From positions 1 to 64,000 of the forward strand of contig JAICWG010000005.1 of assembly GCA_025934915.1 (NCBI GenBank): 64,000 bases of DNA, given 5' to 3'. The notes beneath the pieces are model-generated. The model worked only from the letters and a program-made list of their open reading frames with translations. It ran no database searches and was not told the origin of the DNA. The stretch comes from Nitrospira sp. (GTDB lineage Bacteria > Nitrospirota > Nitrospiria > Nitrospirales > Nitrospiraceae). Of the stretch, positions 43,912-52,566 are shown in pieces (the stretch's first letter is position 1; every line of letters begins with the position of its first letter). Both the position numbers and the translations under genes were made by a program.

Positions 43912-44138
43912 AAGCGGACGGTAGCATGTTTCTCTTCACCTCGCAAGGTTTGGCTTTCTGAAATCGGGGATGCTCCTGAAGGGTTTTCTCCTCGCGCATC
44001 AAGTTCGATAAGACGATAAGGAGCGCGCGGAACCCACAAGCGGCTATCCCCGCAAGTCAAAATCACTGTAGGTGTTTATCCACGTCAGTCATGCTTGATA
44101 CTACGATGAATAGCCCACGGGCCACACGAAGTGTGGTA

Positions 44139-44214
44139 TGGAGCCGGCGACCCGGATTGAACGGGCGACCTGCGGTTTACGAAACCGCTGCTCTACCAAC
44201 TGAGCTACGCCGGC
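44139..44214 (-). tRNA. tRNA-Thr, anticodon CGT
   Basis: A 76-base gene with a genome-encoded CCA. The acceptor stem GCCGGCG/CGCCGGC pairs perfectly; the D-arm is AGCTCAGTTGGTAGAGC, the anticodon stem-loop is GCGGT-TTCGTAA-ACCGC, and the T-loop is TTCAATC. Anticodon CGT reads ACG codons. Three partial copies of its 3' end lie downstream in the same orientation, so the gene serves as an integration site. A good promoter lies 46 bases upstream of the 5' end. Confidence 0.97.
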
Positions 44215-44259
44215 ACCTTAGGTGAGACGGAAGGAAGATTGGACGAGGCCTTGTCCGGC

Positions 44260-44289
44260 ATGATAACGGTCATCGCCGAGCACTGTCAA
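44260..44289 (-). promoter_or_regulatory. Sigma-70 promoter of tRNA-Thr
   Basis: On the minus strand, a consensus TTGACA (44289-44284) is followed after 18 bases by TATCAT (44265-44260). This puts the start about 35-40 bases before the tRNA 5' end at 44214. Confidence 0.7.
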
Positions 44290-44312
44290 TGAAGCAAGTC
44301 GTCTCACCTAAT

Positions 44313-46352
44313 CTATGGCCCAACCTGCATTGGATTGGGGGACGGTCCTGATGAGTCGGCGGGAAGGTTCGGTGGTTTTTGCATCGGAACCGGCTTCGGG
44401 TTATTGCCTCTCGCGACCGGATAGATCCGCACCATGCCTTCCCGTCCTATTCCTGGAACACAGAGCGCATCTTGCTTGTTCCCGAATTGTTCACGCGCCA
44501 CACGCGCCGCCTCACCCCGAGCATAGGTACAGAGTTCGCCGGCGATGACCGTCCCGTCTCGATCCACATCCGCCACGCCCTGCAACCCTCTGAGAAGATG
44601 GTACGTAAACAACCCGTGTTTGCCTTCGTCATATGCATGGGCTTCCTGCAGACCTCGATTGCTCACCATCCACATTTCCACATCTTTCCTGGCTTCGCTC
44701 ACAGAAGATTCCCAGGCCGGCGAGGGGATGTCGGCAAGGCCGGCACCCGGAGAAGGATCCATCGAGACGTCGAACATCACAATAGCCCGTCGGATCGGAA
44801 GTCGGTAGAGCACTTCCTGGAGCCGGACAAGGGAATAGAGCTGCCTTGCCTCAGAGGGCATCCCATCATACGGCACGAGCGAGATCGCGCCGGTCCCGCC
44901 CTCTACCAGTGCTCGTCCTGCAAAAAACACATAGACAACGGTTTCTCGGTCCACCTTCTTTCCAAGCCATCGCTCAAACGTGTCTTCCAAATCCCGTTCG
45001 AGAGCCTGTCGGTCGAGCAAGATCCGTATGCGCTCTCCCGGGACCCCGCTGATGATACGCAAATATTCGGCCATGACTTCCGCATCATGGCGGGCATACT
45101 TGATCTCCGGCACCTGTCCATCACGAAACGTCCCGACACCGATCGAAATGATGACGGCTTTTGGCTGAGTAAACGCCGCCAAAGAATTCGGCATGTTGTC
45201 GACATCCGGAACCAACGCCGGGTCGATGATTTTAGGTTTAACCCCAAAACTAAATACCTTGGGCGGATGAACGGACACCACCGGACTGGTCGTCCGCAAG
45301 TTCAACGTCAATTCTCCGTGAAGATGTTCTTGGGGCGCCGTCACCCGTTGGCTGATCGAGGTGCGTTTGATCTCTCCCGGTTTGAGGTTGCCGATTTGGA
45401 CTTCCGCAGGAAAGAAAGCCGTCAGCTCGGCTTTTCCTTCAGCTGTGACGGTCACGTCTTTTGCTTCTCCCATTCCCTCGTTCTTCACTTCAAATTCGAT
45501 CATGATGGATTCATCCGGCTGAAGGAATTGGTCCCGATTTTCATCCCGGATGATGGCGCGAAAACTCAGTTGCGCCGGCGCAGCCGGCGCGGTCGAAGCG
45601 GCCGACAGTTGCTGTGTCGCCGTCTCCATCGCTGGCGGGATGGACGTGGCACTCTCCGCTGTCGGCACCTCCCCAGAGGAGTGTGGACGCGCCGCCACTG
45701 AAACCTTCGTGTCTCTTTGAGCGGCGTATTCTCGGATCTGCACCGATTGCGCGATCTGTTGAGCCAAGCCGGTGATAGCCGAGTCAACGGCGTCCTGAAC
45801 AATCTTCTCCAAGCCTTCTATCTGACACGACCGTTCTTCGACTGTCACCGTACCACGTCCGGCACCTTCGAGTTTCTTACTGAAGAGTAACGCTCCGTCT
45901 TTGGCCAAGAAGACCATCTCAATTCCCACCGTCGCTGTCGCCGGATAGGTTCCTTGCGTTTGCTTGGGAACGGCAAGCTCGATCCGCCTCAGTCCTATTC
46001 CGACCTCAATCACGCCGTCGGACGCGATGGCCTCATCAGGCTGACGCTGAGTCGTGACATCGGTAAAGACCTCCGTCAACTTCTTGAGAACGGAGGCGAC
46101 AAGCGCGTCAGCCAGAGCAACCGATCTCGTCTCGCCGCAACCATCGAGGTATGGCGCGTCAGCTGTGGTGACGCTGGGTGAGAACCAGATCGCCGGCGTC
46201 AATGGAATCGGTTGGGAACTGACCGGCTCCTTCCCCCGCTTGAGTAAGGAACAGCCGACACCTGACAAGGCGAGTGCCAGCACCACATAGAATGAGATGA
46301 AGTGACGGCATGGCGGGAAATGGACGCTCAGCATGGGTTGAAGCTTGCTCAC
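44313..46352 (-). CDS. Lipoprotein with inactive caspase-like domain
   Basis: A 679-residue protein. A hydrophobic leader ends at a probable lipobox (GVGC, Cys34). Residues about 50-205 resemble an assembly or LPS-type accessory domain, and an Ala/Thr/Ser linker follows. A beta-sandwich (about 262-370, RDENRDQFLQPDESIMIEFEV) precedes a caspase-like C14 domain (about 398-620: AVIISIGVGTF, VVYVFFAGRA, AIVMFDVSMD). The His of the usual GHG motif is Arg480, and the expected Cys is Ser530, so peptidase activity is unlikely. An EF-like segment (DVDRDGTV) is present. It probably acts as a binding scaffold at the periplasmic face of a membrane. Confidence 0.75.
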   Translation of the reverse strand: MSKLQPMLSVHFPPCRHFISFYVVLALALSGVGCSLLKRGKEPVSSQPIPLTPAIWFSPSVTTADAPYLDGCGETRSVALADALVASVLKKLTEVFTDVTTQRQPDEAIASDGVIEVGIGLRRIELAVPKQTQGTYPATATVGIEMVFLAKDGALLFSKKLEGAGRGTVTVEERSCQIEGLEKIVQDAVDSAITGLAQQIAQSVQIREYAAQRDTKVSVAARPHSSGEVPTAESATSIPPAMETATQQLSAASTAPAAPAQLSFRAIIRDENRDQFLQPDESIMIEFEVKNEGMGEAKDVTVTAEGKAELTAFFPAEVQIGNLKPGEIKRTSISQRVTAPQEHLHGELTLNLRTTSPVVSVHPPKVFSFGVKPKIIDPALVPDVDNMPNSLAAFTQPKAVIISIGVGTFRDGQVPEIKYARHDAEVMAEYLRIISGVPGERIRILLDRQALERDLEDTFERWLGKKVDRETVVYVFFAGRALVEGGTGAISLVPYDGMPSEARQLYSLVRLQEVLYRLPIRRAIVMFDVSMDPSPGAGLADIPSPAWESSVSEARKDVEMWMVSNRGLQEAHAYDEGKHGLFTYHLLRGLQGVADVDRDGTVIAGELCTYARGEAARVAREQFGNKQDALCVPGIGREGMVRIYPVARGNNPKPVPMQKPPNLPADSSGPSPNPMQVGP

Positions 46353-46450
46353 TTTGTGTTTGTACCGAGTGGTTATACCGAATTCGCATCGGCGTCACAA
46401 CCGGGCGAAGACGCATTGACAGCCTGTTTTCTCTGGGCTAAGGTCGCGTC

Positions 46451-47341
46451 ATGTCCAGTCCCGCAGTGTCATCTTCAGCTTCCTGGGGGATTCCTTGGCC
46501 TGCGCTCGCCCGGTTGATCCGGCTGCCGAATCAGACCGGTACCTATCTCTTACTCCTGCCCACGATGTGGGGGCTGGTGCTCGCCGCCCGGGGGATTCCC
46601 CCACCTCATCTAGTAGCCATTTTCATCGGCGGATCGTTTTTAATGCGGAGCGCCGGAGTGATCATGAACGATTTGGCGGATCAATCGTTCGACCGGCAAG
46701 TCACTCGTACCAAAACTCGTCCTTTGGCCTCAGGTGAGTTATCGCGACGCCATGCGGTGAGGCTGCTCAGCCTGCTCCTCGTCGTGGCGGCAAGCCTCCT
46801 GTTTTTCCTTCCGCCGATCGTGACCTGGCTCGCCCCCATCGCGGTCTTTCTCGCAGCCCTCTACCCATACGCCAAACGATGGCTCCATATCCCGCAAGCC
46901 ATGCTTGGCATCGCGTTTGGCTGGGGAACGGTCATGGCTTGGGCCGCGGTGCGAGGGCAATTGGATGCACCGGTGTGGTGTCTCTTTGGGGCGACCGTCG
47001 CCTGGGCCGTGGCCTATGACACGATCTATGCGATCCAGGATCAAGATGATGATCGACGCATCGGGATCAAGTCAGCCGCCCTGTATTTCGGGCCTGCCGT
47101 TCACCAAGGAGTGGGCTTAGCGTTCGGCATCATGTTGACTTTCTTGACCGTAGCAGGGTGGTTCGCTCAACTGAGATGGCCCTATTATGCGGCTCTTTTT
47201 GGCGTGGCAGTATTTTTTCTGCTTCAGATCAGCCAGCTACGAAGGCCGATTACACCGACTCACGCATTTGCCATGTTCCGGAAGCACGTATGGGTCGGTG
47301 TCACGATACTTGCCGGACTTCTCGCAGGCGTGCTGGTCTAA
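46451..47341 (+). CDS. ubiA: UbiA-family prenyltransferase (4-hydroxybenzoate polyprenyltransferase)
   Basis: A 296-residue membrane enzyme with about eight or nine hydrophobic segments. The two Asp-rich diphosphate/Mg2+ sites are NDLADQSFDRQVTRTKTRPL and DTIYAIQDQDDDRR. The second matches 4-hydroxybenzoate-type UbiA better than MenA. It would attach a polyprenyl chain in quinone biosynthesis, which fits the quinol-oxidising cluster next to it. It converges with the cytochrome c gene; their stop codons overlap. In menaquinone-only organisms UbiA homologues can have other acceptors. Confidence 0.85.
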   Translation: MSSPAVSSSASWGIPWPALARLIRLPNQTGTYLLLLPTMWGLVLAARGIPPPHLVAIFIGGSFLMRSAGVIMNDLADQSFDRQVTRTKTRPLASGELSRRHAVRLLSLLLVVAASLLFFLPPIVTWLAPIAVFLAALYPYAKRWLHIPQAMLGIAFGWGTVMAWAAVRGQLDAPVWCLFGATVAWAVAYDTIYAIQDQDDDRRIGIKSAALYFGPAVHQGVGLAFGIMLTFLTVAGWFAQLRWPYYAALFGVAVFFLLQISQLRRPITPTHAFAMFRKHVWVGVTILAGLLAGVLV

Positions 47342-48363
47342 GGCTTTTCGACCGGCTTCTCCGCAATAGGCTCTGCTTTCGCAGCACGTAACGTAGAGAC
47401 GTACATGGTCACGGCCTTTGCGTCCATATCAGTCAGCCCCAATGCCGGCATACGCGTGTGTGCATCCATAGCTTGCGGATTCTTCAGCCAGCGGTAGATC
47501 CAGGTCGCATTCAGCCGAAATCCCGCTCGATCCAGCGCAGGGCCGATCTTGCCACCCTCACCGTCAAGATTGTGGCAACCGTTGCAGCCATACTTATTCT
47601 CGTAGAGTCTTTTCCCGCGATCGACCAACTTGGCAGCTTCCGCTGGCTTGACCGTCAGATCGGGCCTTGGGATGCTGAGCCCTTTACCAGGTCTGGTGGA
47701 GAAGTTGTTCAGGGCAGCCTGTGCCGAATCCAGCTCTTTCTTGGCTTGCACCATCGCCGCTTGCTCGGCCGCATAGGCGGATTCATCCACATCCACATCT
47801 TTCTTCAATTGCTCACTCTTTCGCTCCGCTTCATCACTGGCTTTCTTCTCTGCCGCTTCATAGGCCTGCTTGGCCTGATCAAACTTGGTCTGGGTTGCTT
47901 TCAACCCTTCTTCAAGCGAGGTCTTACGCGCCAACACATTATACTCCATCTTCATTCCGTGCAACGTGCGCACATACCCGACGATCGCCCAAATTTCATC
48001 CTCAGACAACGTATATTTGAACGTCGGCATCGTAGGAACCGCAAAGTCGTCGTCTCCGATCGGATCGCCGCCCTCTTCGCTGGTATCCAACATATCGCGC
48101 GAGATTGTGCTGAAGAGTTCCTCATCCTTGAACGTGCCCATTTCGGATTTGTTCGACAAATCTTTCGGTTTCGGATCCGGCATAGCGGACCAATTAAACC
48201 CTTGGTTTTGTTTGCCGCTCTCACCGTGACAATCACTGCAGTAGTGAGTATAGAGCTCGTGCCCCCGCTTCTCATGCTCGCTCGCGCACCCTCCTGTGAT
48301 CACGATTGCGCCCCCCACTACCCCAACCACCAACCCAATGACACCCAGCCGTGCCGCCTTCAT
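47338..48363 (-). CDS. Dihaem c-type cytochrome lipoprotein with coiled coil
   Basis: A 341-residue protein. The leader ends at a lipobox (ITGGC). Two haem sites, CSDCH (near the N-terminus) and CNGCH (C-terminal half), sit in separate cytochrome c domains. Between them is a long charged helical region (about 130-230: AYEAAEKKASDEAERKSEQL), probably a coiled-coil spacer. Met ligand candidates are MPTF and MPALGL. The ATG at 48363 directly follows the upstream stop; a longer frame to 48486 would overlap it. It is the last gene of the respiratory cluster and likely carries electrons in the periplasm. Confidence 0.85.
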   Translation of the reverse strand: MKAARLGVIGLVVGVVGGAIVITGGCASEHEKRGHELYTHYCSDCHGESGKQNQGFNWSAMPDPKPKDLSNKSEMGTFKDEELFSTISRDMLDTSEEGGDPIGDDDFAVPTMPTFKYTLSEDEIWAIVGYVRTLHGMKMEYNVLARKTSLEEGLKATQTKFDQAKQAYEAAEKKASDEAERKSEQLKKDVDVDESAYAAEQAAMVQAKKELDSAQAALNNFSTRPGKGLSIPRPDLTVKPAEAAKLVDRGKRLYENKYGCNGCHNLDGEGGKIGPALDRAGFRLNATWIYRWLKNPQAMDAHTRMPALGLTDMDAKAVTMYVSTLRAAKAEPIAEKPVEKP

Positions 48364-48365
48364 GC

Positions 48366-49193
48366 TCACTGCCCTTTCTTGAGTTTTCTGATCAGGACAA
48401 ACTGAAACCCCCAGGCCAATGCAATGGCTACCGCCGCGTACATATAGCTGGAATAGTCCGGCGGCGCATCGGCTCGGAAATACCACCAGGACGAGACGGC
48501 TTTTTGAGACCCCTTTTCAACCAACTCACCCGCGGCATCTTTTCGGCCGTCCCACACCGCAAAGGCGATGCTGATAAATTGCCCCGGTGTAATTTGAACA
48601 TCTTCTTCCGGATGGTCGGTCGAGAGATTCCTGGAAAAGACCACTTTCCAGGTCCCGTTTGAATAGGCGCCTTTTGCGTTCACGTCTTGATGCGCTTGCG
48701 GCTTCAATGTGCCGAAGCCTTTCGCGCTCATATCGACAGCTTTGCCTGTCTTGTTTTTCCAGAACCAAATATTGACCGGCCCGCCTTCGACCTGCAGCAT
48801 CGGTTGTCCATGGGCAAAATGCGCCTTCTTGTCCCCGACCATGAATTCGAGCGCCGCGCCATCGTCCGGATCCTGAGTGGGATCGGCATATTCCAGAAGA
48901 AAAACAACCTGTTTCCCGTCGTACAACGCACGGACGGCCACATCCTTGACGGTGACTTCCTGAATGCGGTTCGGCCAATGGACTTGCGGGGACATCGGAA
49001 ACGACGCGGGGGATACACTGCTCCAAGCCGCGGCATTCGGATCGTCAAGGGGTAACCCACCGGTCACAAGCGCGGCACGAACCGCCACGCTCTCTTGTGC
49101 GAACGTGAGCGATGCGCCACCGATGATCAGACTTGCGATCACTGCCGACCCACCGCGCAGAACCTGCTTCATCATTTGACCCGCCGGTTTCAT
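48366..49193 (-). CDS. NxrC-like haem b protein (type II DMSO-reductase gamma family)
   Basis: A 275-residue protein with a signal peptide (about 1-32, VIASLIIGGASLTFA) and a C-terminal membrane helix (YMYAAVAIALAWGFQFVLI). The middle part has the ethylbenzene-dehydrogenase-type haem b fold (GKQVVFLLEYADPTQDP, AALEFMVGDKKAHFAHGQPM, VNIWFWK, WKVVFSRNL). Such proteins are gamma subunits of nitrite oxidoreductase, EbdC and DdhC. No alpha or beta subunit is encoded nearby, so here it may act as an electron relay with the adjacent cytochromes. GAGG precedes the ATG at 49193. Confidence 0.8.
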   Translation of the reverse strand: MKPAGQMMKQVLRGGSAVIASLIIGGASLTFAQESVAVRAALVTGGLPLDDPNAAAWSSVSPASFPMSPQVHWPNRIQEVTVKDVAVRALYDGKQVVFLLEYADPTQDPDDGAALEFMVGDKKAHFAHGQPMLQVEGGPVNIWFWKNKTGKAVDMSAKGFGTLKPQAHQDVNAKGAYSNGTWKVVFSRNLSTDHPEEDVQITPGQFISIAFAVWDGRKDAAGELVEKGSQKAVSSWWYFRADAPPDYSSYMYAAVAIALAWGFQFVLIRKLKKGQ

Positions 49194-49245
49194 GCTGGCC
49201 TCGTTCTCCCTATACAACTAGATCCATCCACGCTGTTCCTCTCCC

Positions 49246-49962
49246 TTACTCCCATGTTCGTGGGGATTGATGGGCTCCGTCGTATTCGCCCATGATGATC
49301 TTCCAAATCCATTCATCCGGTAATTCCACTTCCCAACGAGGCATGGCTGACCTCCATGGCGCACCCTCGATCGGAAGGCCGACTCCGCCCTTCTTGATGC
49401 GCCAGAACAGATAGCTTTCTTGTAGCATCGCGATTGTCGTCGGATCGGCAAAATTGGCCGGAGGAGGATTGAAGCCGCGAGCGGCCGGTCCCTTGCCGTC
49501 AAAGTTCCCTCCATGACAGGGCGAGCAAAACGCCGCATAGAACCCCTTCCCTTGCATGATATTGTCCGGAGTCTTGGGGACAGGATTCGACAACCCGGTG
49601 TACTCCCCAGGCGGCGCAGGATGAATCGTTCGACCTTCCGTCGGCGGAAGGTCACTTGTGGCGGTACTCCCGTAGGTCTGCCACCCAACCAGAAGAGGAA
49701 ACAGAATAAGCACCCCATATCGAAGAGCTTGTAGGCCTCCGATCTTCTCTCCGGTCAAGAACCCCTGCATCGGTCCCCAGAAGGCATCTTTGGACTCTCC
49801 GCTCAATGTCTCGTAGATGACGATGCCGGACACAGTCAGGAGGAGATAGAGGAAAATCAGGCTGGAGGGAAGAGGCGCTGAGCCTGGTATGTTGGGCAGC
49901 ACAAACTTCAGGAACAGATACATGGTTACCATGAGGATGATCGGCTTACCTAACGCGCCCAT
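49246..49962 (-). CDS. Membrane-anchored monohaem cytochrome c
   Basis: A 238-residue protein with three N-terminal membrane helices (about 5-22, 33-50, 80-95). A C-terminal periplasmic cytochrome c domain has the CSPCHG haem site and a MPRWE Met-ligand candidate. The ATG overlaps the 3' end of the upstream cytochrome gene by 17 bases and has a GGAGGAACG site. It belongs to the bd-like oxidase operon and may feed or accept electrons at that complex. Confidence 0.85.
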   Translation of the reverse strand: MGALGKPIILMVTMYLFLKFVLPNIPGSAPLPSSLIFLYLLLTVSGIVIYETLSGESKDAFWGPMQGFLTGEKIGGLQALRYGVLILFPLLVGWQTYGSTATSDLPPTEGRTIHPAPPGEYTGLSNPVPKTPDNIMQGKGFYAAFCSPCHGGNFDGKGPAARGFNPPPANFADPTTIAMLQESYLFWRIKKGGVGLPIEGAPWRSAMPRWEVELPDEWIWKIIMGEYDGAHQSPRTWE

Positions 49963-50596
49963 ACGTTCCTCCCTCGTGCGTGTGTGCGTCGGCGACCAAT
50001 GAAGATTCTGCTGCTCTGACCGGAGCCGACGGCGCCTTGCCGGGTATTTCGAGTTCCGATGCGCTGATGGAGATCGGCTCGCCGCTCATTTGCTGCAGAA
50101 ATGCGATGACGGCCAAGATTTCATTTTTCGAGAGCCCGATCGGATCCTTATTGATCGCCGGCATCGTCGCGGGATACTCCTTCGGCACTCCTCCATGTCG
50201 ATAATCGTGGTACACGAACGCCTGGGGATCCGTCAGACTCTCATAGAGGAAGTCCCGGCTCAATTTGGCGCCGATTCCTTTTAAATCCGGACAACGGGCG
50301 GATTCGCTGGGGCCGATGGAATGGCACAAGGCACATTGGCCTTTACTGAAGAATACCGTTTGTCCGATCGCCGCGATGTCGGTCGGAGTCTTGATGGTCG
50401 CGATGTCGATCTTTTCTTCAGCCGGGGGCAGCGACGCCAACTGCGGCACGGCGAGGCACGTGAGCGAAAACAACCCGAGAACGATGGCAACGAACCCCGT
50501 GACTCGAACAAAGGTGGCCTTGATGAACAGAAGGATCAGAATCCCGATCCCGACGATTGACAGTGCGATTAATTGTAGTTGTACGACTTCACTCAT
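49946..50596 (-). CDS. Membrane-anchored monohaem cytochrome c
   Basis: A 216-residue protein. Two N-terminal membrane helices (about 6-26 and 30-50) precede a periplasmic cytochrome c domain with CALCH and a Met-ligand candidate in MPAINKD. A GAGGGCC site precedes the ATG. It overlaps the next cytochrome gene. Between it and the bd-like gene upstream are 88 bases with a tandem AGTGCTG repeat. Confidence 0.85.
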   Translation of the reverse strand: MSEVVQLQLIALSIVGIGILILLFIKATFVRVTGFVAIVLGLFSLTCLAVPQLASLPPAEEKIDIATIKTPTDIAAIGQTVFFSKGQCALCHSIGPSESARCPDLKGIGAKLSRDFLYESLTDPQAFVYHDYRHGGVPKEYPATMPAINKDPIGLSKNEILAVIAFLQQMSGEPISISASELEIPGKAPSAPVRAAESSLVADAHTHEGGTYGRVR

Positions 50597-50612
50597 AGGC
50601 CCTCGAATGTTA

Positions 50613-50635
50613 AGTGCTGAGTGCTGAGTGCTGAG
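50613..50635. repeat. Tandem AGTGCTG repeat
   Basis: Three head-to-tail copies of the 7-mer AGTGCTG plus AG, followed by an AT-rich palindrome. Related AGTGCTGAG units occur at 60379-60452 and, diverged, at 20459-20529. Confidence 0.85.
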
Positions 50636-50684
50636 TTTTTAAATTAAAACTCACAATGTAACCTTGTAACCTTCAAAACTTTCT

Positions 50685-52535
50685 TCAAGTCTGTTGCTGT
50701 TCCTCCGGCGCTCCGCCAGCCATCGCCGGAATGCCGTGCGGCAGTTCGCCTTTCCCTGATGTCGTAGCCGCTTTGTACTTATCACCCATGGTAGCGACCC
50801 AGAAGATAAACGCCACAAGGATACAGAAGAAAAACGTACAGAATCCCATGATCAGCGACGCGCTACCGAGGGCCGGCGAATAGGCATAAGGCGACGAATC
50901 ACGCATCACGCCGTACACATGCCAATGGACGCGGGACGAGGATCGCGCGTAGCCCATCAATGTCATGAGGAGAATGATCATGACGGCATTGAGAACCAGA
51001 GCATACCCGGCGCGCGGAGGCATACTGCCCCAGACCATCTCCGTCGTCGTCCTGGCACTCTTGAGCAACAGCGCGGTCAACGGCGTGATGGTCAGAATGA
51101 CGAAGATGACGATGAGCACCTGAGACGTAGAAAAATAGTTGATGCGGACGATCGCCGGCACAAAGTATCCCCACACACCGAGCACGATCACGGCGAGACT
51201 GGCCAGCACCAACACGGCGCCCATGACGGCCTTTCCCAGTTTGGCCCAGCGGGCAGTGTCTTGTTTCCCTGCCCGCCAATACATGACGAAGCTCATGAAG
51301 GTAATGAGAATCATGAGGTTCGATACGGTCATTTTGGCCGACATGACGCCCAGGACGCCGAGCAACGGGTGATGGGCCCCTCCCATTTTCTGTGCCTCTT
51401 CGATGCTGGCCACGAGCGAGTGCGGGGTCATCCACACCGCGAGACAGAGCAGCAAGCTGACCAACATCATCAACATGGCACGTCGATATTTACCCTCCGA
51501 CCCAGGGATCCGATAGGTAATCCCCAGCCAGAAGTAATAGTTCGAACCAAGAAACAGAACTCCAATCAACATGGCTTGGATGATGAAGAGCCAGGAGAGG
51601 AATCCTCCCATCAGTGTGATGCCCATCTGCTGGTTGTATTGGTAAATTTCCCGCATGAGCCAATAACCTGCAAACGGCAAGGCCAGCAGACCGAACACGC
51701 CGATGAAATTGCCGACATAGCCCATCCAGTCATAATGCTCCCGATCCTCAGCGCTCTTGACCGACAAGTATCGGACTCCGGCGTACGCTCCGCAAATGTA
51801 CCCACCAAGCACGATGTTGGCGATGAACCGATGGATGTTGATCGGCCACCAGGTCGGATTCCAGGTCGCAGCCCAGGCTCGTTCAATAGCCGAGCCTTCG
51901 GAAATCACGACCGGGCTGGCCTGAAACGTGGCCCACGCATTCGGCACAATCATGATGAACAAGGCGAAGAAGTTCAGCAGGAACCCCAGAAATACATGCA
52001 ACGTTTTCATCCTGCCATGCTGCATGGCATCCCACCCGTACCAATACAGATAGAGCGTGGCGGTTTCGAGTAGGAACAGGAGGCAGTAGAGTAAAAAGGA
52101 CGGGAAGAAGACGTCCGTCAAATAATTCATGAGTTTGGGGTAGAAGATCACCAAGCTAAACAGGAGAATGCCGCCGAATAGGGCGGTGGTCGCATAGGCC
52201 GAGGTCAAGAGTTTGGTAAACTCCTTCGCGAGTTTGTCGTAGCGTCTTTCGCCTCCCCTCCACGCGATGACTTCGCACAGCCACGCGAAGATCGGGACGC
52301 CTAAGACGAATCCCGCAAGTAGGAGGTGCAGCTGCGCGACGACCCAGATGAGATTCCGACTGCCGATATAGGGGATATCGCGATACTCAGTCGGGCCGGC
52401 AGCGGCTCCCTCCGCTGCGAAACCGATCGAAGGGAGTGCAAGCCAACCAACCGTCAACAAGAGACCTGCGAGCCATCCGCCGTGACCTCCGACGGCGCGG
52501 AAGGCTCGTTGAATCGTTCCGACCCCTTGTTGCAT
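50685..52535 (-). CDS. Cytochrome bd-like oxidase subunit I paralogue A
   Basis: A 616-residue polytopic protein. The N-terminal leader (WLAGLLLTVGWLALPSIGFA) is followed by about 14 membrane helices. Blocks shared with the paralogue at 56521 include LIWVVAQLHLLLAGFVLGVP (with a haem-ligand-like His), WWPINIHRFIANIVLGGY and the EHYDWMGYVGNFIGV segment. The GRQPW quinol-site motif of true CydA is not seen, and there is no CydB gene. In Nitrospira such proteins are proposed to be part of the terminal oxidase or a related complex. The ATG at 52535 follows GAGGTGA; a longer basic extension up to 52709 overlaps the upstream gene and is rejected. Confidence 0.85.
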   Translation of the reverse strand: MQQGVGTIQRAFRAVGGHGGWLAGLLLTVGWLALPSIGFAAEGAAAGPTEYRDIPYIGSRNLIWVVAQLHLLLAGFVLGVPIFAWLCEVIAWRGGERRYDKLAKEFTKLLTSAYATTALFGGILLFSLVIFYPKLMNYLTDVFFPSFLLYCLLFLLETATLYLYWYGWDAMQHGRMKTLHVFLGFLLNFFALFIMIVPNAWATFQASPVVISEGSAIERAWAATWNPTWWPINIHRFIANIVLGGYICGAYAGVRYLSVKSAEDREHYDWMGYVGNFIGVFGLLALPFAGYWLMREIYQYNQQMGITLMGGFLSWLFIIQAMLIGVLFLGSNYYFWLGITYRIPGSEGKYRRAMLMMLVSLLLCLAVWMTPHSLVASIEEAQKMGGAHHPLLGVLGVMSAKMTVSNLMILITFMSFVMYWRAGKQDTARWAKLGKAVMGAVLVLASLAVIVLGVWGYFVPAIVRINYFSTSQVLIVIFVILTITPLTALLLKSARTTTEMVWGSMPPRAGYALVLNAVMIILLMTLMGYARSSSRVHWHVYGVMRDSSPYAYSPALGSASLIMGFCTFFFCILVAFIFWVATMGDKYKAATTSGKGELPHGIPAMAGGAPEEQQQT

Positions 52536-52566
52536 GGCACTCACCTCATCACCTCGCAAGTTACGA

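Larger units (their letters stand above)
39722..44138. mobile_element. tRNA-Thr-anchored integration region (island remnant)
   Basis: The interval between the distal tRNA fragment F1 and the intact tRNA-Thr. Two further tRNA 3'-end fragments (42328 and 42458) divide it, all in the same orientation. The DUF262/HEPN genes inside are visibly more AT-rich than the flanking operons. A MazF-type toxin pair lies next to the tRNA. No integrase, recombinase or transposase ORF is visible, so this is probably one or more decayed elements, or elements mobilised in trans. The 190 bases before F1 (39529-39721) contain nothing I recognise. Confidence 0.65.

Noticed and set aside
44379-45701. 440-residue + strand ORF
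   Set aside because: Antisense to the caspase-like lipoprotein; it has no start site signal and a His/Arg-rich composition typical of shadow frames.
47458-48405. 315-residue + strand ORF
   Set aside because: Antisense shadow of the dihaem cytochrome, whose haem motifs and leader show the true strand.
50919-52073. 384-residue + strand ORF rich in His/Gln/Asp
   Set aside because: Antisense shadow of the bd-like membrane protein.
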